NCBI GenBank assembly: GCA_946887025.1
Contig: CAMPJY010000109.1
Location: 1-9,346 of the forward strand
Length of the DNA: 9,346 nucleotides
Source of the DNA: an uncultured Salinimicrobium sp.
Lineage (GTDB): Bacteria; Bacteroidota; Bacteroidia; Flavobacteriales; Flavobacteriaceae
Direction: 5' to 3'
Made by a program: the position numbers and the translations under genes. Below the pieces are notes generated by a model. The model saw only the letters and a list, made by a program, of their open reading frames with translations. It was not told the DNA's origin and ran no database searches. Every line of letters begins with the position of its first letter. Position 1 is the stretch's first letter. Positions 1 through 7,199 of the stretch are shown here, in pieces.

Positions 1-86
1 TCCTGAAGATCAATTATCCAGAAAGCCTGCCCCTTGCACGGGTAGAGATCAGCCGGCACAACGGAGACAACAAATCCGGAACTTAA
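1..86 (+). CDS. Probable C-terminal end of an unidentified protein (partial)
   Basis: From position 3 the plus strand reads in frame for 27 codons to a TAA at 84-86, and the frame stays open to the left edge. The peptide starts LKINYPESLPLARVE and ends NGDNKSGT, a mixed hydrophobic then polar composition that looks like a genuine protein end. A second plus frame (from position 2) is also open, to about 120, but its product is rich in Gln, Arg and Pro and looks less natural. No family can be recognised from so short a tail. If real, the gene converges on the GH15 gene that ends at 166. Confidence 0.4.
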   Translation, partial: LKINYPESLPLARVEISRHNGDNKSGT

Positions 87-112
87 TATACATAAAGCTT
101 CCTCCTACTCAC

Positions 113-177
113 CCTCAATAAAAATCTGCGAAATCTGCGGGAACCCATTAAAACCGTCCTTGACCTCAATAAAAATC
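113..177. repeat. 9-nt word repeated in tandem, bracketed by a 14-nt direct repeat
   Basis: AAATCTGCG occurs twice with no gap (122-130 and 131-139) and is followed by GGGAA. Around it, CCTCAATAAAAATC occurs at 113-126 and again, identically, at 164-177, 51 bp apart. The right copy covers the last codons and stop of the GH15 gene; the left copy overlaps the start of the tandem word. I recall reiterated AATCTGCG words ending in GGGAA as dispersed intergenic sequences in Bacteroidota genomes, but cannot verify that here. The stretch lies between two apparently convergent gene ends. Confidence 0.6.
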
Positions 178-1983
178 ATCATCCTGAATAATGGCAAAAA
201 GCCGCTCCTCTGCAGTCAATCCCTGCGAGAAATTCGCCGCAGTTTCAATTAAGGCCAGATGCGAATAAGCCTGTGGGAAATTCCCCAGCAGTCGTTTGGT
301 CTCAAAATCTATATCCTCACTGAATAATCCGAGATGATTGCTATAGGAAAGCAATCTGTCGAACATTTCTTTGGCTTTCTCCTGCTCTCCGATCTTAAAG
401 AGACTATTAATGAACCAGAAGCTGCAGATGGTGAAAGAAGAAGTCGGTAAACCGAAATCGTCTTTATTCTTGTAACGGAAGAGAAGTCCGTTATAACAGA
501 GTTCCCTTTCAGTGGCTTTCACGGTACTTATATATCTTGGATCCCTGGCCTTAATAAAGCCATAATTTTCCATTAAAAGAGTTGAGGCATCCAGGTCTGT
601 CGAACCATAGGACTGAGTGTAGGCCTGCACCTCCTCATTCCAGCCGTTATTGTATATATCTTCGTATATCTCCTTTCGAAGTTCTTTCCAATGACTGTCA
701 TTGACCCCTTTCCTGAGAATTTCTCCAATTTTTACTGCCCTGTCAATGGCCACCCAGCAGAGCAGCTTTGAAAAGGTGAAGTGCCTTTCCTCTGTGCGCA
801 GTTCCCAGATCCCTTTGTCGGGTTCTTTCCAGTGTTCCTCCACGATTCTTACTATTCCACGGACAATGGTCCAGAGTTCCTCGCTATTCTCGAGGGATGT
901 CTCAAACTGTACAAACTGCTGAAAAATCACTTCCATGAGAATCCCGTAAATGTCGTTCTGTCTCTGAACATAGGCCGCATTCCCAATCCGAACAGGACTC
1001 GAACCTTTGTAACCATCCAGATGGGTAAGTATATGTTCCGTAAGATCCTTTTCACCATTGATGCCATACATGATCTGGATTTTCTCATCTTTATCGGGGA
1101 TAATGTCAATGATAAACTGTAGAAAATCCTGGGCCGACTTTTTATGTCCCAGCCCCGCAATGACTTTTATGACCATGGAGGCATCACGTATCCAGCAGAA
1201 ACGATAATCCCAGTTTCTGACTTCCCCAATGGTCTCAGGTAAGGAGGTGGTGGCAGCAGCCAAAACCGCTCCTGATTTCTCGAAACTCAGGACCTTTAGA
1301 ACCAGGGCACTCCTTATGATCTGATCATTGTAATGGGTAAACCTGGTCGTGTTTTCGCTCCAGTCCATCCAATAGGTCTTTGTGCGCTGGAATTTCAGGT
1401 AAGCCCTTGCCAGTGTCTGGGCCTTCAGTTTTTCATGATAGCCTAAAAGAAAAAAAGTATCCTTTGTCAATTCGATCTCCTCCCTGTTGAGGACCTCATC
1501 TAAAGGAAGATCCGTATACAGATACAGGGAATCATATTTGCCCTCCCGGGTAAAGCTCTTAATATAATTCCTATGGTTCTCGCTATAAGTTTTTTCCTTT
1601 GCGTAATTCAGCTTAGGATCATAGACCACTTTGAATTTTGGTTTTCCGCTGACTAGCCGTACGAACCGAATAATGTCCGGGGGCCTGTAATAACTTCCAT
1701 CATCCTGCCGGTATCGGGGCATAAAGTCAACGACCTGGAAAGCATCGGTGCCATTGTTGAACACCGTCCTGAGAATATTGGTATTCCAGAGATAACTTTG
1801 GGTAATTTTGTAAGACTCATCCACTTCGAAACCGAAACTTCCCCCTTTGTTTTCATCCAGCAGTTTTGCGAAAACTGAGGCAGAATTAAAGTTGGGGAGA
1901 CAGCACCAGTCCAGGGATCCAGTTTTTGAAATCAGAGCAGCACTCTTACAATTTCCGATAATGCCATAATCTAAATTGTCCAT
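166..1983 (-). CDS. Glycoside hydrolase family 15 protein (glucoamylase/trehalase-like)
   Basis: The 605-residue product is close to the usual ~600 residues for cytoplasmic bacterial GH15 proteins and has no signal peptide. It opens with the typical N-terminal block (YGIIGNCKSAALIS, then GSLDWCCLP, residues 6-30), a beta-sandwich domain that precedes the (alpha/alpha)6 barrel. The barrel carries RNWDYRFCWIRDAS (256-269). The probable general acid is Glu394 in GIWELR, followed by HFTFSK. The probable general base is Glu556 in LFSEDID, followed by LGNFPQAYSHLALIE. GH15 enzymes invert at alpha-glucosidic bonds; characterised members include glucoamylases, dextran glucosidases and, in archaea and mycobacteria, trehalases. 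Divergence from a trehalose-synthesis gene makes trehalose or a related alpha-glucoside a plausible substrate, but the sequence alone does not settle this. The start at 1983 is the first ATG before the conserved block. No frameshift is seen. Confidence 0.93.
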   Translation of the reverse strand: MDNLDYGIIGNCKSAALISKTGSLDWCCLPNFNSASVFAKLLDENKGGSFGFEVDESYKITQSYLWNTNILRTVFNNGTDAFQVVDFMPRYRQDDGSYYRPPDIIRFVRLVSGKPKFKVVYDPKLNYAKEKTYSENHRNYIKSFTREGKYDSLYLYTDLPLDEVLNREEIELTKDTFFLLGYHEKLKAQTLARAYLKFQRTKTYWMDWSENTTRFTHYNDQIIRSALVLKVLSFEKSGAVLAAATTSLPETIGEVRNWDYRFCWIRDASMVIKVIAGLGHKKSAQDFLQFIIDIIPDKDEKIQIMYGINGEKDLTEHILTHLDGYKGSSPVRIGNAAYVQRQNDIYGILMEVIFQQFVQFETSLENSEELWTIVRGIVRIVEEHWKEPDKGIWELRTEERHFTFSKLLCWVAIDRAVKIGEILRKGVNDSHWKELRKEIYEDIYNNGWNEEVQAYTQSYGSTDLDASTLLMENYGFIKARDPRYISTVKATERELCYNGLLFRYKNKDDFGLPTSSFTICSFWFINSLFKIGEQEKAKEMFDRLLSYSNHLGLFSEDIDFETKRLLGNFPQAYSHLALIETAANFSQGLTAEERLFAIIQDDDFY

Positions 1984-2070
1984 AAAAGCTTAAAGTTCTT
2001 TTAAAGTGGTCGTTCCCTTATCCGATAATTCCGAAATTTAAGGAAATTCAAGAAGACAGATAAGATTCCT
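1984..2070. promoter_or_regulatory. Divergent intergenic region between the GH15 and TPS-TPP genes
   Basis: These 87 bp must hold the 5' signals of both genes if each has its own promoter. It is AT-rich. On the minus strand TAAATTTC (2033-2040) is one base from the Bacteroidota -7 consensus TAnnTTTG, but no TTG lies at the right distance for a -33 box. On the plus strand I see no convincing -7 box, and no Shine-Dalgarno site precedes either ATG, as is usual in this phylum. Coordinated control of the two genes is inferred from layout only. Confidence 0.4.
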
Positions 2071-4287
2071 ATGGCTAAAACAATCATAATTTCCAATCGA
2101 TTGCCCTTACAGGTTAACGTTTCAGAAACCGGACTGGAAGTGACGCCAAGCGTCGGCGGCCTTGCGACAGGCCTGAAATCCTTCCATTATGAGGGAGACA
2201 GTATCTGGATAGGATGGACCGGAGTACCCGCTGAGGAAATTCCTGAACCCTTGATACCTCAGGTGGAAGAAAAAGCCAGGGCCCAGAATTGTATTCCCGT
2301 ATCCCTCACGGAGGAAGAACTTCAGGGGTTCTATTATGGCTTCAGCAACAGGACCATTTGGCCCTTGTTCCACTATTTTATGGAATTCACGGAATTTGAC
2401 CCCCAGCACTGGGAAGCATATAAAAAAGTAAATGCCAAGTATGCCGAGGTTGTTTCTGAACACCTGAACGATGGCGACGAACTATGGATCCACGATTATC
2501 AGCTGTTATTATTACCTGAACTGGTCAGAAGAAAGAACAAGAAGGTTTCCATAGGTTTTTTCAACCATATTCCCTTCCCTTCCTATGAGGTATTCAGGAC
2601 TCTCCCGTGGCGCGAGGAAATTCTGGAAGGCATGTTGGGAGCCGACCTTATCGGTTTTCATACCTACGATTACGAACGACACTTTTTGCGTTCAGTCAAC
2701 AGGATCCTGCGCAAGGATATAAATTTCAATGAAGTCAATCTCGGGCATAGAATAGTTAAAGTGGATTCCTTTCCCATGGGAATTGATTACGACAAATTTT
2801 ATGATGCTGCCTTAAACCTGAAAAAGCAGCCCATGAGCAAAAACTCAGAATTTCAGAAGCAGCTCGAAATTCATCGGGATTCCGGAATTGACAATCAGCT
2901 TATCATATCCATTGACCGGCTCGACTATACCAAAGGAATAGCAAACAGGATCAGGGCCTATGAATATTTCCTTGAGAAATACCCCCAATACCATGAAAAG
3001 GTAAGGCTTGTAATGCTTGCCGTACCTTCCCGGACGGATGTACCCCAATATCAGCTTCTCAAAAAGGAAATTGATGAGCTTGTGGGAAGGATAAATGGAA
3101 AATTCGCCACCATCAACTGGACCCCCATCTGGTACTTCTACAGGTCCATGCCATTTGACAATCTTATTGACCTTTATACGGCAAGTGATGTGGCTTTAAT
3201 CACTCCTATCAGGGATGGAATGAACCTGGTGGCAAAAGAATATCTGGCTACCCGAACAGATCAAACAGGCGTACTGATTCTAAGTGAAATGGCAGGAGCA
3301 GCACAGGAACTCAATGAAGCCCTAATTATCAATCCCAACAATTTTGAACAAATAGTCGAGGCAATAAAAACAGCTCTTGAAATGCCTAAAGAGGAACAGG
3401 TCAAGAGGAATACTGTCTTACAAACCCGGCTTAAACGTTACAGTGTGGAGAAATGGGCCAGGGAATTTATGGAGCAGCTACGCGAAACCAGGAATACGGC
3501 CAAGGCTTTAAAAACAATAATTATAACCCCTGAGGTGAAGGATGAATTTCTGAAAAAGTATAAAGAAGCCAAGCGGAGGATTTTTTTTCTGGATTACGAT
3601 GGCACCCTCGTCAACTTTGTTGACAAACCTGAGGACGCCAGACCAGACCTCCTGTTACTGGAGATGATCGAAAGACTAAATTCGATGGAGAATACGGATG
3701 TGGTCCTGATCAGTGGAAGGGATAAAGAAACACTTGGGTCCTGGTGGAAGAATGTACCGGTCGATCTTATTTCAGAACACGGGGTCTGGATGAGACCCGT
3801 AGGGGAAGACTGGCAATTGGCAGAAAATGTGAAGTGCGACTGGATGAAAAATATCAGGCCTGTCCTGGAAGCTTACGTCGATCGTACTCCCGGGACCTTT
3901 ATTGAGGAAAAAAATTACTCCCTCGCCTGGCATTACAGAAGAGCCAATCCCGATCTTGGGGAGCTAAGGGCCAACGAACTTTCCAATGTTTTAAAAGATT
4001 TAATCTCCAATCACGGCCTGAGTGTGCTACAGGGAAATAAAGTCCTCGAAATAAAGACCAGCGGTGTAAATAAAGGTAAGGCTGCTACCAAAATACTTCA
4101 AGACAAGGATTACGATTTCATTTTTGCAATCGGGGACGACTGGACAGATGAATATCTTTTTACAGAACTTCCGGACGATACCCTTTCTGTAAAAGTGGGG
4201 TTGAAAAAGACCAGTGCGAAATACTATCTGAGAGCCACAGAAAATGTCAGGGAACTGCTGGAACAATTTACTCAGGTCTCCCTCTAA
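2071..4287 (+). CDS. otsAB: Bifunctional trehalose-6-phosphate synthase/phosphatase
   Basis: A 738-residue fusion of an OtsA-type GT20 synthase (about 1-475) and an OtsB-type HAD phosphatase (about 495-735). The synthase makes trehalose-6-phosphate from UDP-glucose and glucose-6-phosphate; the phosphatase releases trehalose in the cytoplasm. Synthase landmarks, by correspondence with E. coli OtsA: Arg10 in SNRLPL, GGLATGL (29-35), Trp46, Trp97 in IWPLFHY, Asp142 in HDYQL, His166 in NHIPFPS, Arg283 and Lys288 in DRLDYTKGI, and RDGMNLVAKEY (381-391). Phosphatase landmarks: DYDGT with nucleophile Asp508 and Asp510, SGR (548-550), NKGKA with the motif III lysine near 668, and GDDWTDE (688-694). 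All key residues of both domains are present, so both activities should be intact. The ATG at 2071 sits directly before the conserved first beta strand. Transcription may continue into the YtxH gene 133 bp downstream and stop at the terminator at 4736-4767. Confidence 0.96.
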   Translation: MAKTIIISNRLPLQVNVSETGLEVTPSVGGLATGLKSFHYEGDSIWIGWTGVPAEEIPEPLIPQVEEKARAQNCIPVSLTEEELQGFYYGFSNRTIWPLFHYFMEFTEFDPQHWEAYKKVNAKYAEVVSEHLNDGDELWIHDYQLLLLPELVRRKNKKVSIGFFNHIPFPSYEVFRTLPWREEILEGMLGADLIGFHTYDYERHFLRSVNRILRKDINFNEVNLGHRIVKVDSFPMGIDYDKFYDAALNLKKQPMSKNSEFQKQLEIHRDSGIDNQLIISIDRLDYTKGIANRIRAYEYFLEKYPQYHEKVRLVMLAVPSRTDVPQYQLLKKEIDELVGRINGKFATINWTPIWYFYRSMPFDNLIDLYTASDVALITPIRDGMNLVAKEYLATRTDQTGVLILSEMAGAAQELNEALIINPNNFEQIVEAIKTALEMPKEEQVKRNTVLQTRLKRYSVEKWAREFMEQLRETRNTAKALKTIIITPEVKDEFLKKYKEAKRRIFFLDYDGTLVNFVDKPEDARPDLLLLEMIERLNSMENTDVVLISGRDKETLGSWWKNVPVDLISEHGVWMRPVGEDWQLAENVKCDWMKNIRPVLEAYVDRTPGTFIEEKNYSLAWHYRRANPDLGELRANELSNVLKDLISNHGLSVLQGNKVLEIKTSGVNKGKAATKILQDKDYDFIFAIGDDWTDEYLFTELPDDTLSVKVGLKKTSAKYYLRATENVRELLEQFTQVSL

Positions 4288-4420
4288 GCTCATTGAGCAA
4301 ACAAATGTAAACCTGTTAAAAAACAAACAATTGCACGACAAATTTTACATGAAAGTTAACTATCTCAATTCTGTTCTTTTTCAGGTATGGCGTATCTTAG
4401 ATAATGATAAATTAATTGAT
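4288..4420 (+). other. AT-rich gap between the trehalose fusion gene and the YtxH gene
   Basis: This 133-bp stretch has no convincing gene. A reading frame in register with the YtxH protein extends back to 4244, but its residues (many Asn, Leu and Lys, no family signature) do not look coding and it would overlap the synthase gene. TATCTTAG (4393-4400) matches the TAnnTTTG -7 consensus apart from one base and would leave a ~20-nt leader, but there is no clear TTG 19-22 bp upstream. GCTC-ATT-GAGC (4288-4298) right after the synthase stop can fold only into a 4-bp stem and lacks a T run, so I do not call it a terminator. Confidence 0.35.
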
Positions 4421-4711
4421 ATGAACCCAAAAAACATGGAAAAGATGAGAACAGGAAAAATTGCATTAGGTGTTGTTTCCGGAATAGTTGCCGGGGCTGC
4501 TATAGGAATGTTATTTGCACCTAAAAAAGGAGCAGACACCAGACGAAGAATTGCCGACAGAAGTAATGAATACGTAAATGGAACCAGGACCAGGATCAAC
4601 GAACTAATGAACGATGTTTCCCATAAGTTCGATTCGGTAAAAAATAAAGCCATGGGCAAGAAAAGAGAAATGCATTCCCACATGGATGGGGATGAGAAAA
4701 TAATTTACTAG
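4421..4711 (+). CDS. YtxH domain-containing small membrane protein
   Basis: A 96-residue protein with one Gly/Ala-rich transmembrane segment (about residues 13-32) running straight into the YtxH signature: GMLFAPKKGADTRRRI (29-44). The rest is a charged, probably helical, cytoplasmic tail rich in Arg, Lys, Asn and Asp. YtxH-family proteins are short gas-vesicle-GvpP-like or general-stress-associated proteins; YtxH of Bacillus belongs to the general stress regulon, but no biochemical activity is established. I chose the ATG at 4421; the in-frame ATG at 4436 is an equally possible start and would remove five residues. The gene is followed closely by an intrinsic terminator, so it may be the last gene of a trehalose-stress transcript or be transcribed alone. 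Confidence 0.85.
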   Translation: MNPKNMEKMRTGKIALGVVSGIVAGAAIGMLFAPKKGADTRRRIADRSNEYVNGTRTRINELMNDVSHKFDSVKNKAMGKKREMHSHMDGDEKIIY

Positions 4712-4722
4712 TTAATTTCCTT

Positions 4723-4771
4723 ACACAAGAGAAACAGCTGCTTTATTCATTTAAAGCAGCTTTTTTTGTGT
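4723..4771 (+). terminator. Strong intrinsic (Rho-independent) terminator after the YtxH gene
   Basis: AGCTGCTTTA (4736-4745) pairs perfectly with TAAAGCAGCT (4752-4761) around a 6-nt loop TTCATT, and the stem is followed at once by six further T (4762-4767). An outer helix can form as well: ACACAA (4723-4728) is complementary to TTGTGT (4766-4771), with AAA facing TTT in between. The position, 24 bp after the YtxH stop codon, fits termination of the rightward transcript coming from the trehalose gene and/or YtxH gene. Confidence 0.92.
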
Positions 4772-4774
4772 CGT

Positions 4775-4782
4775 TAAATTTG
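4775..4782 (+). promoter_or_regulatory. Candidate Bacteroidota -7 promoter box for the M28 peptidase gene
   Basis: TAAATTTG is a perfect match to the TAnnTTTG consensus and lies just past the terminator's T run, giving a leader of roughly 25 nt to the ATG at 4813. No TTG is found at the usual -33 distance (the DNA there is the terminator stem). An alternative is TTAATTTG (4790-4797), one mismatch, with TTTG at 4765-4768 about 21 bp upstream as -33 box. One of the two is likely to drive the peptidase gene. Confidence 0.4.
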
Positions 4783-4812
4783 GATTTAGTTAATTTGGGA
4801 AAACAATCCATC

Positions 4813-6168
4813 ATGAGAAATAAATTACTCCTGCTTCCACTTCTTCTATTTTCTGTTAAAGCAGCCTGTCAGACTGCCCCTCCCCAGGCAGATCTTCGGA
4901 TCTATGACATTATCGATAGCGTTTCAGCAGATCGGATAGAAGCGGACATTAGAAAATTAGCCTCCTTTGGCACTCGTAACACCTTCAGCGACACTATATC
5001 AGACACTCGGGGAATAGGGGCTGCAAGGAGATGGATCAAATCAGAGTTTGACAAAATATCCGACAACTGCGATGACTGTCTGGATGTGTTCTATCAGAAA
5101 GATTTTGTAACCAAAAAAGGTAACTCCAGGGTCCCTCACGATGCCTGGGTTGTAAATGTAGTGGCTGTTCAAAAAGGGACCAAATACCCGAACAGGTACA
5201 TCATCATGTCCGGTGATATTGATTCCAGGGCATCAAATACAATGGATTTCACCACCGATGCCCCCGGCGCAAATGACAACGCCAGTGGAATGGCGGGAGC
5301 CATTGAGGCCGCCAGAGTTCTCTCAAATTACAAATTTGACAGCAGTATAATTTACCTGGGGCTGTCAGGAGAGGAGCAAGGTCTTTTTGGAGGGGAGGGA
5401 TTTGCAAAAATGGCAAAGGAAAAACGCTGGGATATTATCGGGGTCTTCAACAATGATATGATAGGGAACATTCAGGGGATCGATGGGGTCATTGACAATA
5501 GAAGTTTCCGGATCTTTTCAGAACCGGTGCCTCCCACAGAAACTGAGGAAGAACGAAGAATGCGCCGCTTCTATGGCGGAGAGGTTGACGGTATTTCCAG
5601 GCAACTGGCAAGATACGTTCACCACATTACTGAAAAATACATGCCTTATATGAACCCAATGATGATCTACAGGCTTGACCGATTTGGGAGAGGCGGCCAC
5701 CATCGACCTTTCAATGATTTGGGATTTGCGGGTATTCGCATTATGGAGGCTCATGAAAATTATAACTGGCAGCATCAGGATATCCGTACGGAAAATGGGA
5801 TCGAGTATGGTGATGTGGTGGACCACGTTAATTTTGATTATGCAGCCAAACTCACTGCTGTTAATGCCATAAATCTGGCCAGCCTGGCCTGGGCTCCCCC
5901 TGCTCCTGAGAAAGTTGAAATTGGTGGAATAGTTGAACCCTCTGCAAAATTGAGATGGGAAAAAAGCCCGGACAGCAACGCAGTCGGATTCAAAGTTTAC
6001 TGGAGAGAAACCACTTCCCCCGTCTGGCAATTCTCCCGGTATGTCGGGGATGTTGAAAATTTCCTGTTGGAAGGAATTGTTATAGACAATTTCTTTTTCG
6101 GGGTGGCAGCAGTTGGAGAAAATGGTCACGAGAGCGTCATTGTCTTTCCTTCAGGGGTGTTCAGATAG
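4813..6168 (+). CDS. Secreted M28-family metallopeptidase with C-terminal FnIII domain
   Basis: With the ATG at 4813 the product has 451 residues and opens with a clear Sec signal peptide (MRNK, then LLLLPLLLF, ending near AACQ at 17-20). A farther in-frame GTG at 4768 would put 15 residues in front of the signal and overlaps the terminator region, so I reject it. The cleavage site is ambiguous: Cys19 has Lys at -3, unlike a normal lipobox, so a soluble periplasmic or exported product is more likely than a lipoprotein. M28 (aminopeptidase S/Y-like di-zinc) motifs follow in order: IMSGDIDSR (131-139), GANDNASG (152-159), SGEEQGLFGG (185-194), NNDMIGN (213-219), and a late His321 in NWQHQDIRTE. 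Asp135 stands where these enzymes usually have the first zinc-ligand histidine (GxHxDS). Asp155, Glu187/Glu188 and Asp215 are kept. Residues about 362-450 look like a fibronectin type III domain. A CxxC (Cys86, Cys89) could form a disulphide. Confidence 0.88.
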   Translation: MRNKLLLLPLLLFSVKAACQTAPPQADLRIYDIIDSVSADRIEADIRKLASFGTRNTFSDTISDTRGIGAARRWIKSEFDKISDNCDDCLDVFYQKDFVTKKGNSRVPHDAWVVNVVAVQKGTKYPNRYIIMSGDIDSRASNTMDFTTDAPGANDNASGMAGAIEAARVLSNYKFDSSIIYLGLSGEEQGLFGGEGFAKMAKEKRWDIIGVFNNDMIGNIQGIDGVIDNRSFRIFSEPVPPTETEEERRMRRFYGGEVDGISRQLARYVHHITEKYMPYMNPMMIYRLDRFGRGGHHRPFNDLGFAGIRIMEAHENYNWQHQDIRTENGIEYGDVVDHVNFDYAAKLTAVNAINLASLAWAPPAPEKVEIGGIVEPSAKLRWEKSPDSNAVGFKVYWRETTSPVWQFSRYVGDVENFLLEGIVIDNFFFGVAAVGENGHESVIVFPSGVFR

Positions 6169-6183
6169 GGAATTGTGATTCGC

Positions 6184-6227
6184 CACGAATTCACGAATAA
6201 ATAATAAATAATATTCGTGAATTCGTG
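6184..6227. repeat. Perfect 16-bp inverted repeat made of a doubled 8-nt word
   Basis: CACGAATTCACGAATA (6184-6199) is the exact reverse complement of TATTCGTGAATTCGTG (6212-6227), with a 12-nt A/T-only loop. Each arm is itself an 8-nt near-tandem duplication: CACGAATT followed by CACGAATA. It fills the 65-bp gap between the convergent M28 peptidase and phosphatidate phosphatase genes. The hairpin could end transcription from both sides, but neither flank has a T run, so it is not a canonical intrinsic terminator. I recall CACGAATTCACGAAT-like words as recurrent intergenic sequences in environmental Bacteroidota, which I cannot verify here. Confidence 0.85.
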
Positions 6228-6233
6228 ACCCCA

Positions 6234-7199
6234 TTACACAATCCCAATTTTTTTCGAATGCTTAATAGCTTTATGGCTATCCTTGAAATAGCAGGTCGCT
6301 ACATTCAGCTCCTCAATATTGGCCAAGGTCGCCTTCACCGCTTTCTTCTTCTTCCTGGAAGTCTGCCGGATGTAAATGGCTTTTATGCTTTTGGGAAAAA
6401 CCTTCACCACCCTTTCATAAAGATAAGGATCGTGCTGGGAATCGTCTCCCATCAAGACATAAGTGAGCTGAGGGTAAAAAGAAATGATATCCTTGATCTT
6501 CAGAAATTTGTGATCATGTGAACCGCTCCCGGTAAATAGAAAATCCGCCAGACCTGTTTTGATCTTTTTCAGTTTGATTATTGCCTTTGGCAGTTCATGC
6601 ATCCGGGTGAATTGAAGGATAAACTCATATAAATTCCATTCGCTGCTGGAAACATAGAAAAAGGAATTAAAAGCTCCCTCCTCTTCCATGCCCCAGCGAC
6701 TTAGAGCCTGATAATGCGGGACCACATCATCAAAGATCTCCCGGTTATTAATATTCCTCGTCAGGACCACATAAAGCTTTTTAAATATGTTATTTGTGTG
6801 GGAAATGAGAAAGGTGTCATCTATATCTGAAATAATCCCCAACTTGCTTTTAAATGGCTTCAGTAGCTCCCCCTGTTCTATGATCCCAATCCCATTCACT
6901 TTACAGGATACCGAATATTTATGCCAGCCACTGTCGAGATATTCGTTGTAAGGAATGGAAAATCGGAAATAACCGTCATCCAGGGTTTTGGTAGTCACTT
7001 CCAGATCCTTAAAATGCAGCGTCACCTGGATGTTCTTAATGGGATTGATGGTAAACATCTTGATGACTGATTTGGCGTGCTTATACCCCTTCCTGTCAAT
7101 TTCGTATTTAGCCGGAGCCCAGGAACTGAATACGTGGCCAAAAACAATTAATTCCTGATCGTTCACATAGCCACGGTACAAACTTATGTCCAGCTTCAT
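6234..7199 (-). CDS. App1-family (DUF2183) phosphatidate phosphatase-like HAD protein
   Basis: A 321-residue protein. Residues about 1-115 form a beta-rich N-terminal domain. The App1 catalytic domain begins with GIISDIDDTFLIS (121-133): DIDDT holds the HAD nucleophile Asp125 and acid/base Asp127. It continues with FFYVSSSEWNLYEF (180-193; motif II serine within 184-186), SHDHKFLKI (227-235) carrying a likely motif III lysine, and YVLMGDDSQHDPYLY (247-261) as the metal-binding motif IV. Yeast App1 is a Mg-dependent phosphatidate phosphatase giving diacylglycerol; bacterial homologues are assigned by homology and may act on other phosphates. No signal peptide or membrane segment is seen, so it is probably cytoplasmic or peripherally bound. 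The C-terminus is Lys-rich. It is divergent from a diacylglycerol-kinase-family gene, whose reaction would be the reverse on the same lipid pair. Confidence 0.88.
   Translation of the reverse strand: MKLDISLYRGYVNDQELIVFGHVFSSWAPAKYEIDRKGYKHAKSVIKMFTINPIKNIQVTLHFKDLEVTTKTLDDGYFRFSIPYNEYLDSGWHKYSVSCKVNGIGIIEQGELLKPFKSKLGIISDIDDTFLISHTNNIFKKLYVVLTRNINNREIFDDVVPHYQALSRWGMEEEGAFNSFFYVSSSEWNLYEFILQFTRMHELPKAIIKLKKIKTGLADFLFTGSGSHDHKFLKIKDIISFYPQLTYVLMGDDSQHDPYLYERVVKVFPKSIKAIYIRQTSRKKKKAVKATLANIEELNVATCYFKDSHKAIKHSKKIGIV

Noticed and set aside
2021..2046. Near-palindrome around AAATTT as an operator between the divergent trehalose genes
   Set aside because: Beyond the central AAATTT the arms mismatch at most positions, so symmetry is not convincing.
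4288..4298. GCTC-ATT-GAGC hairpin right after the trehalose fusion gene as a terminator
   Set aside because: Only a 4-bp stem with a 3-nt loop and no following T run; too weak to call.
4244..4420. Longer start for the YtxH protein, from an ATG inside the end of the synthase gene
   Set aside because: The extra 59 residues show no family signature, overlap the synthase coding end in another frame, and precede the family's normal short N-terminus; 4421 or 4436 fits the YtxH size.
4768..4812. GTG start for the M28 peptidase
   Set aside because: It lies within the outer terminator arm and would place 15 residues ahead of an otherwise textbook signal peptide starting at 4813.
5518..6129. 203-codon minus-strand open frame within the peptidase gene
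   Set aside because: Antisense to the conserved M28 and FnIII coding sequence, Cys/His/Phe-rich with no family resemblance; long antisense frames arise readily in such codon use.
6225..6521. Plus-strand open frame antisense to the phosphatidate phosphatase gene
   Set aside because: It lies opposite a gene with clear motifs, begins in the inverted repeat, and its product shows no recognisable domain; it is a shadow of the real gene.
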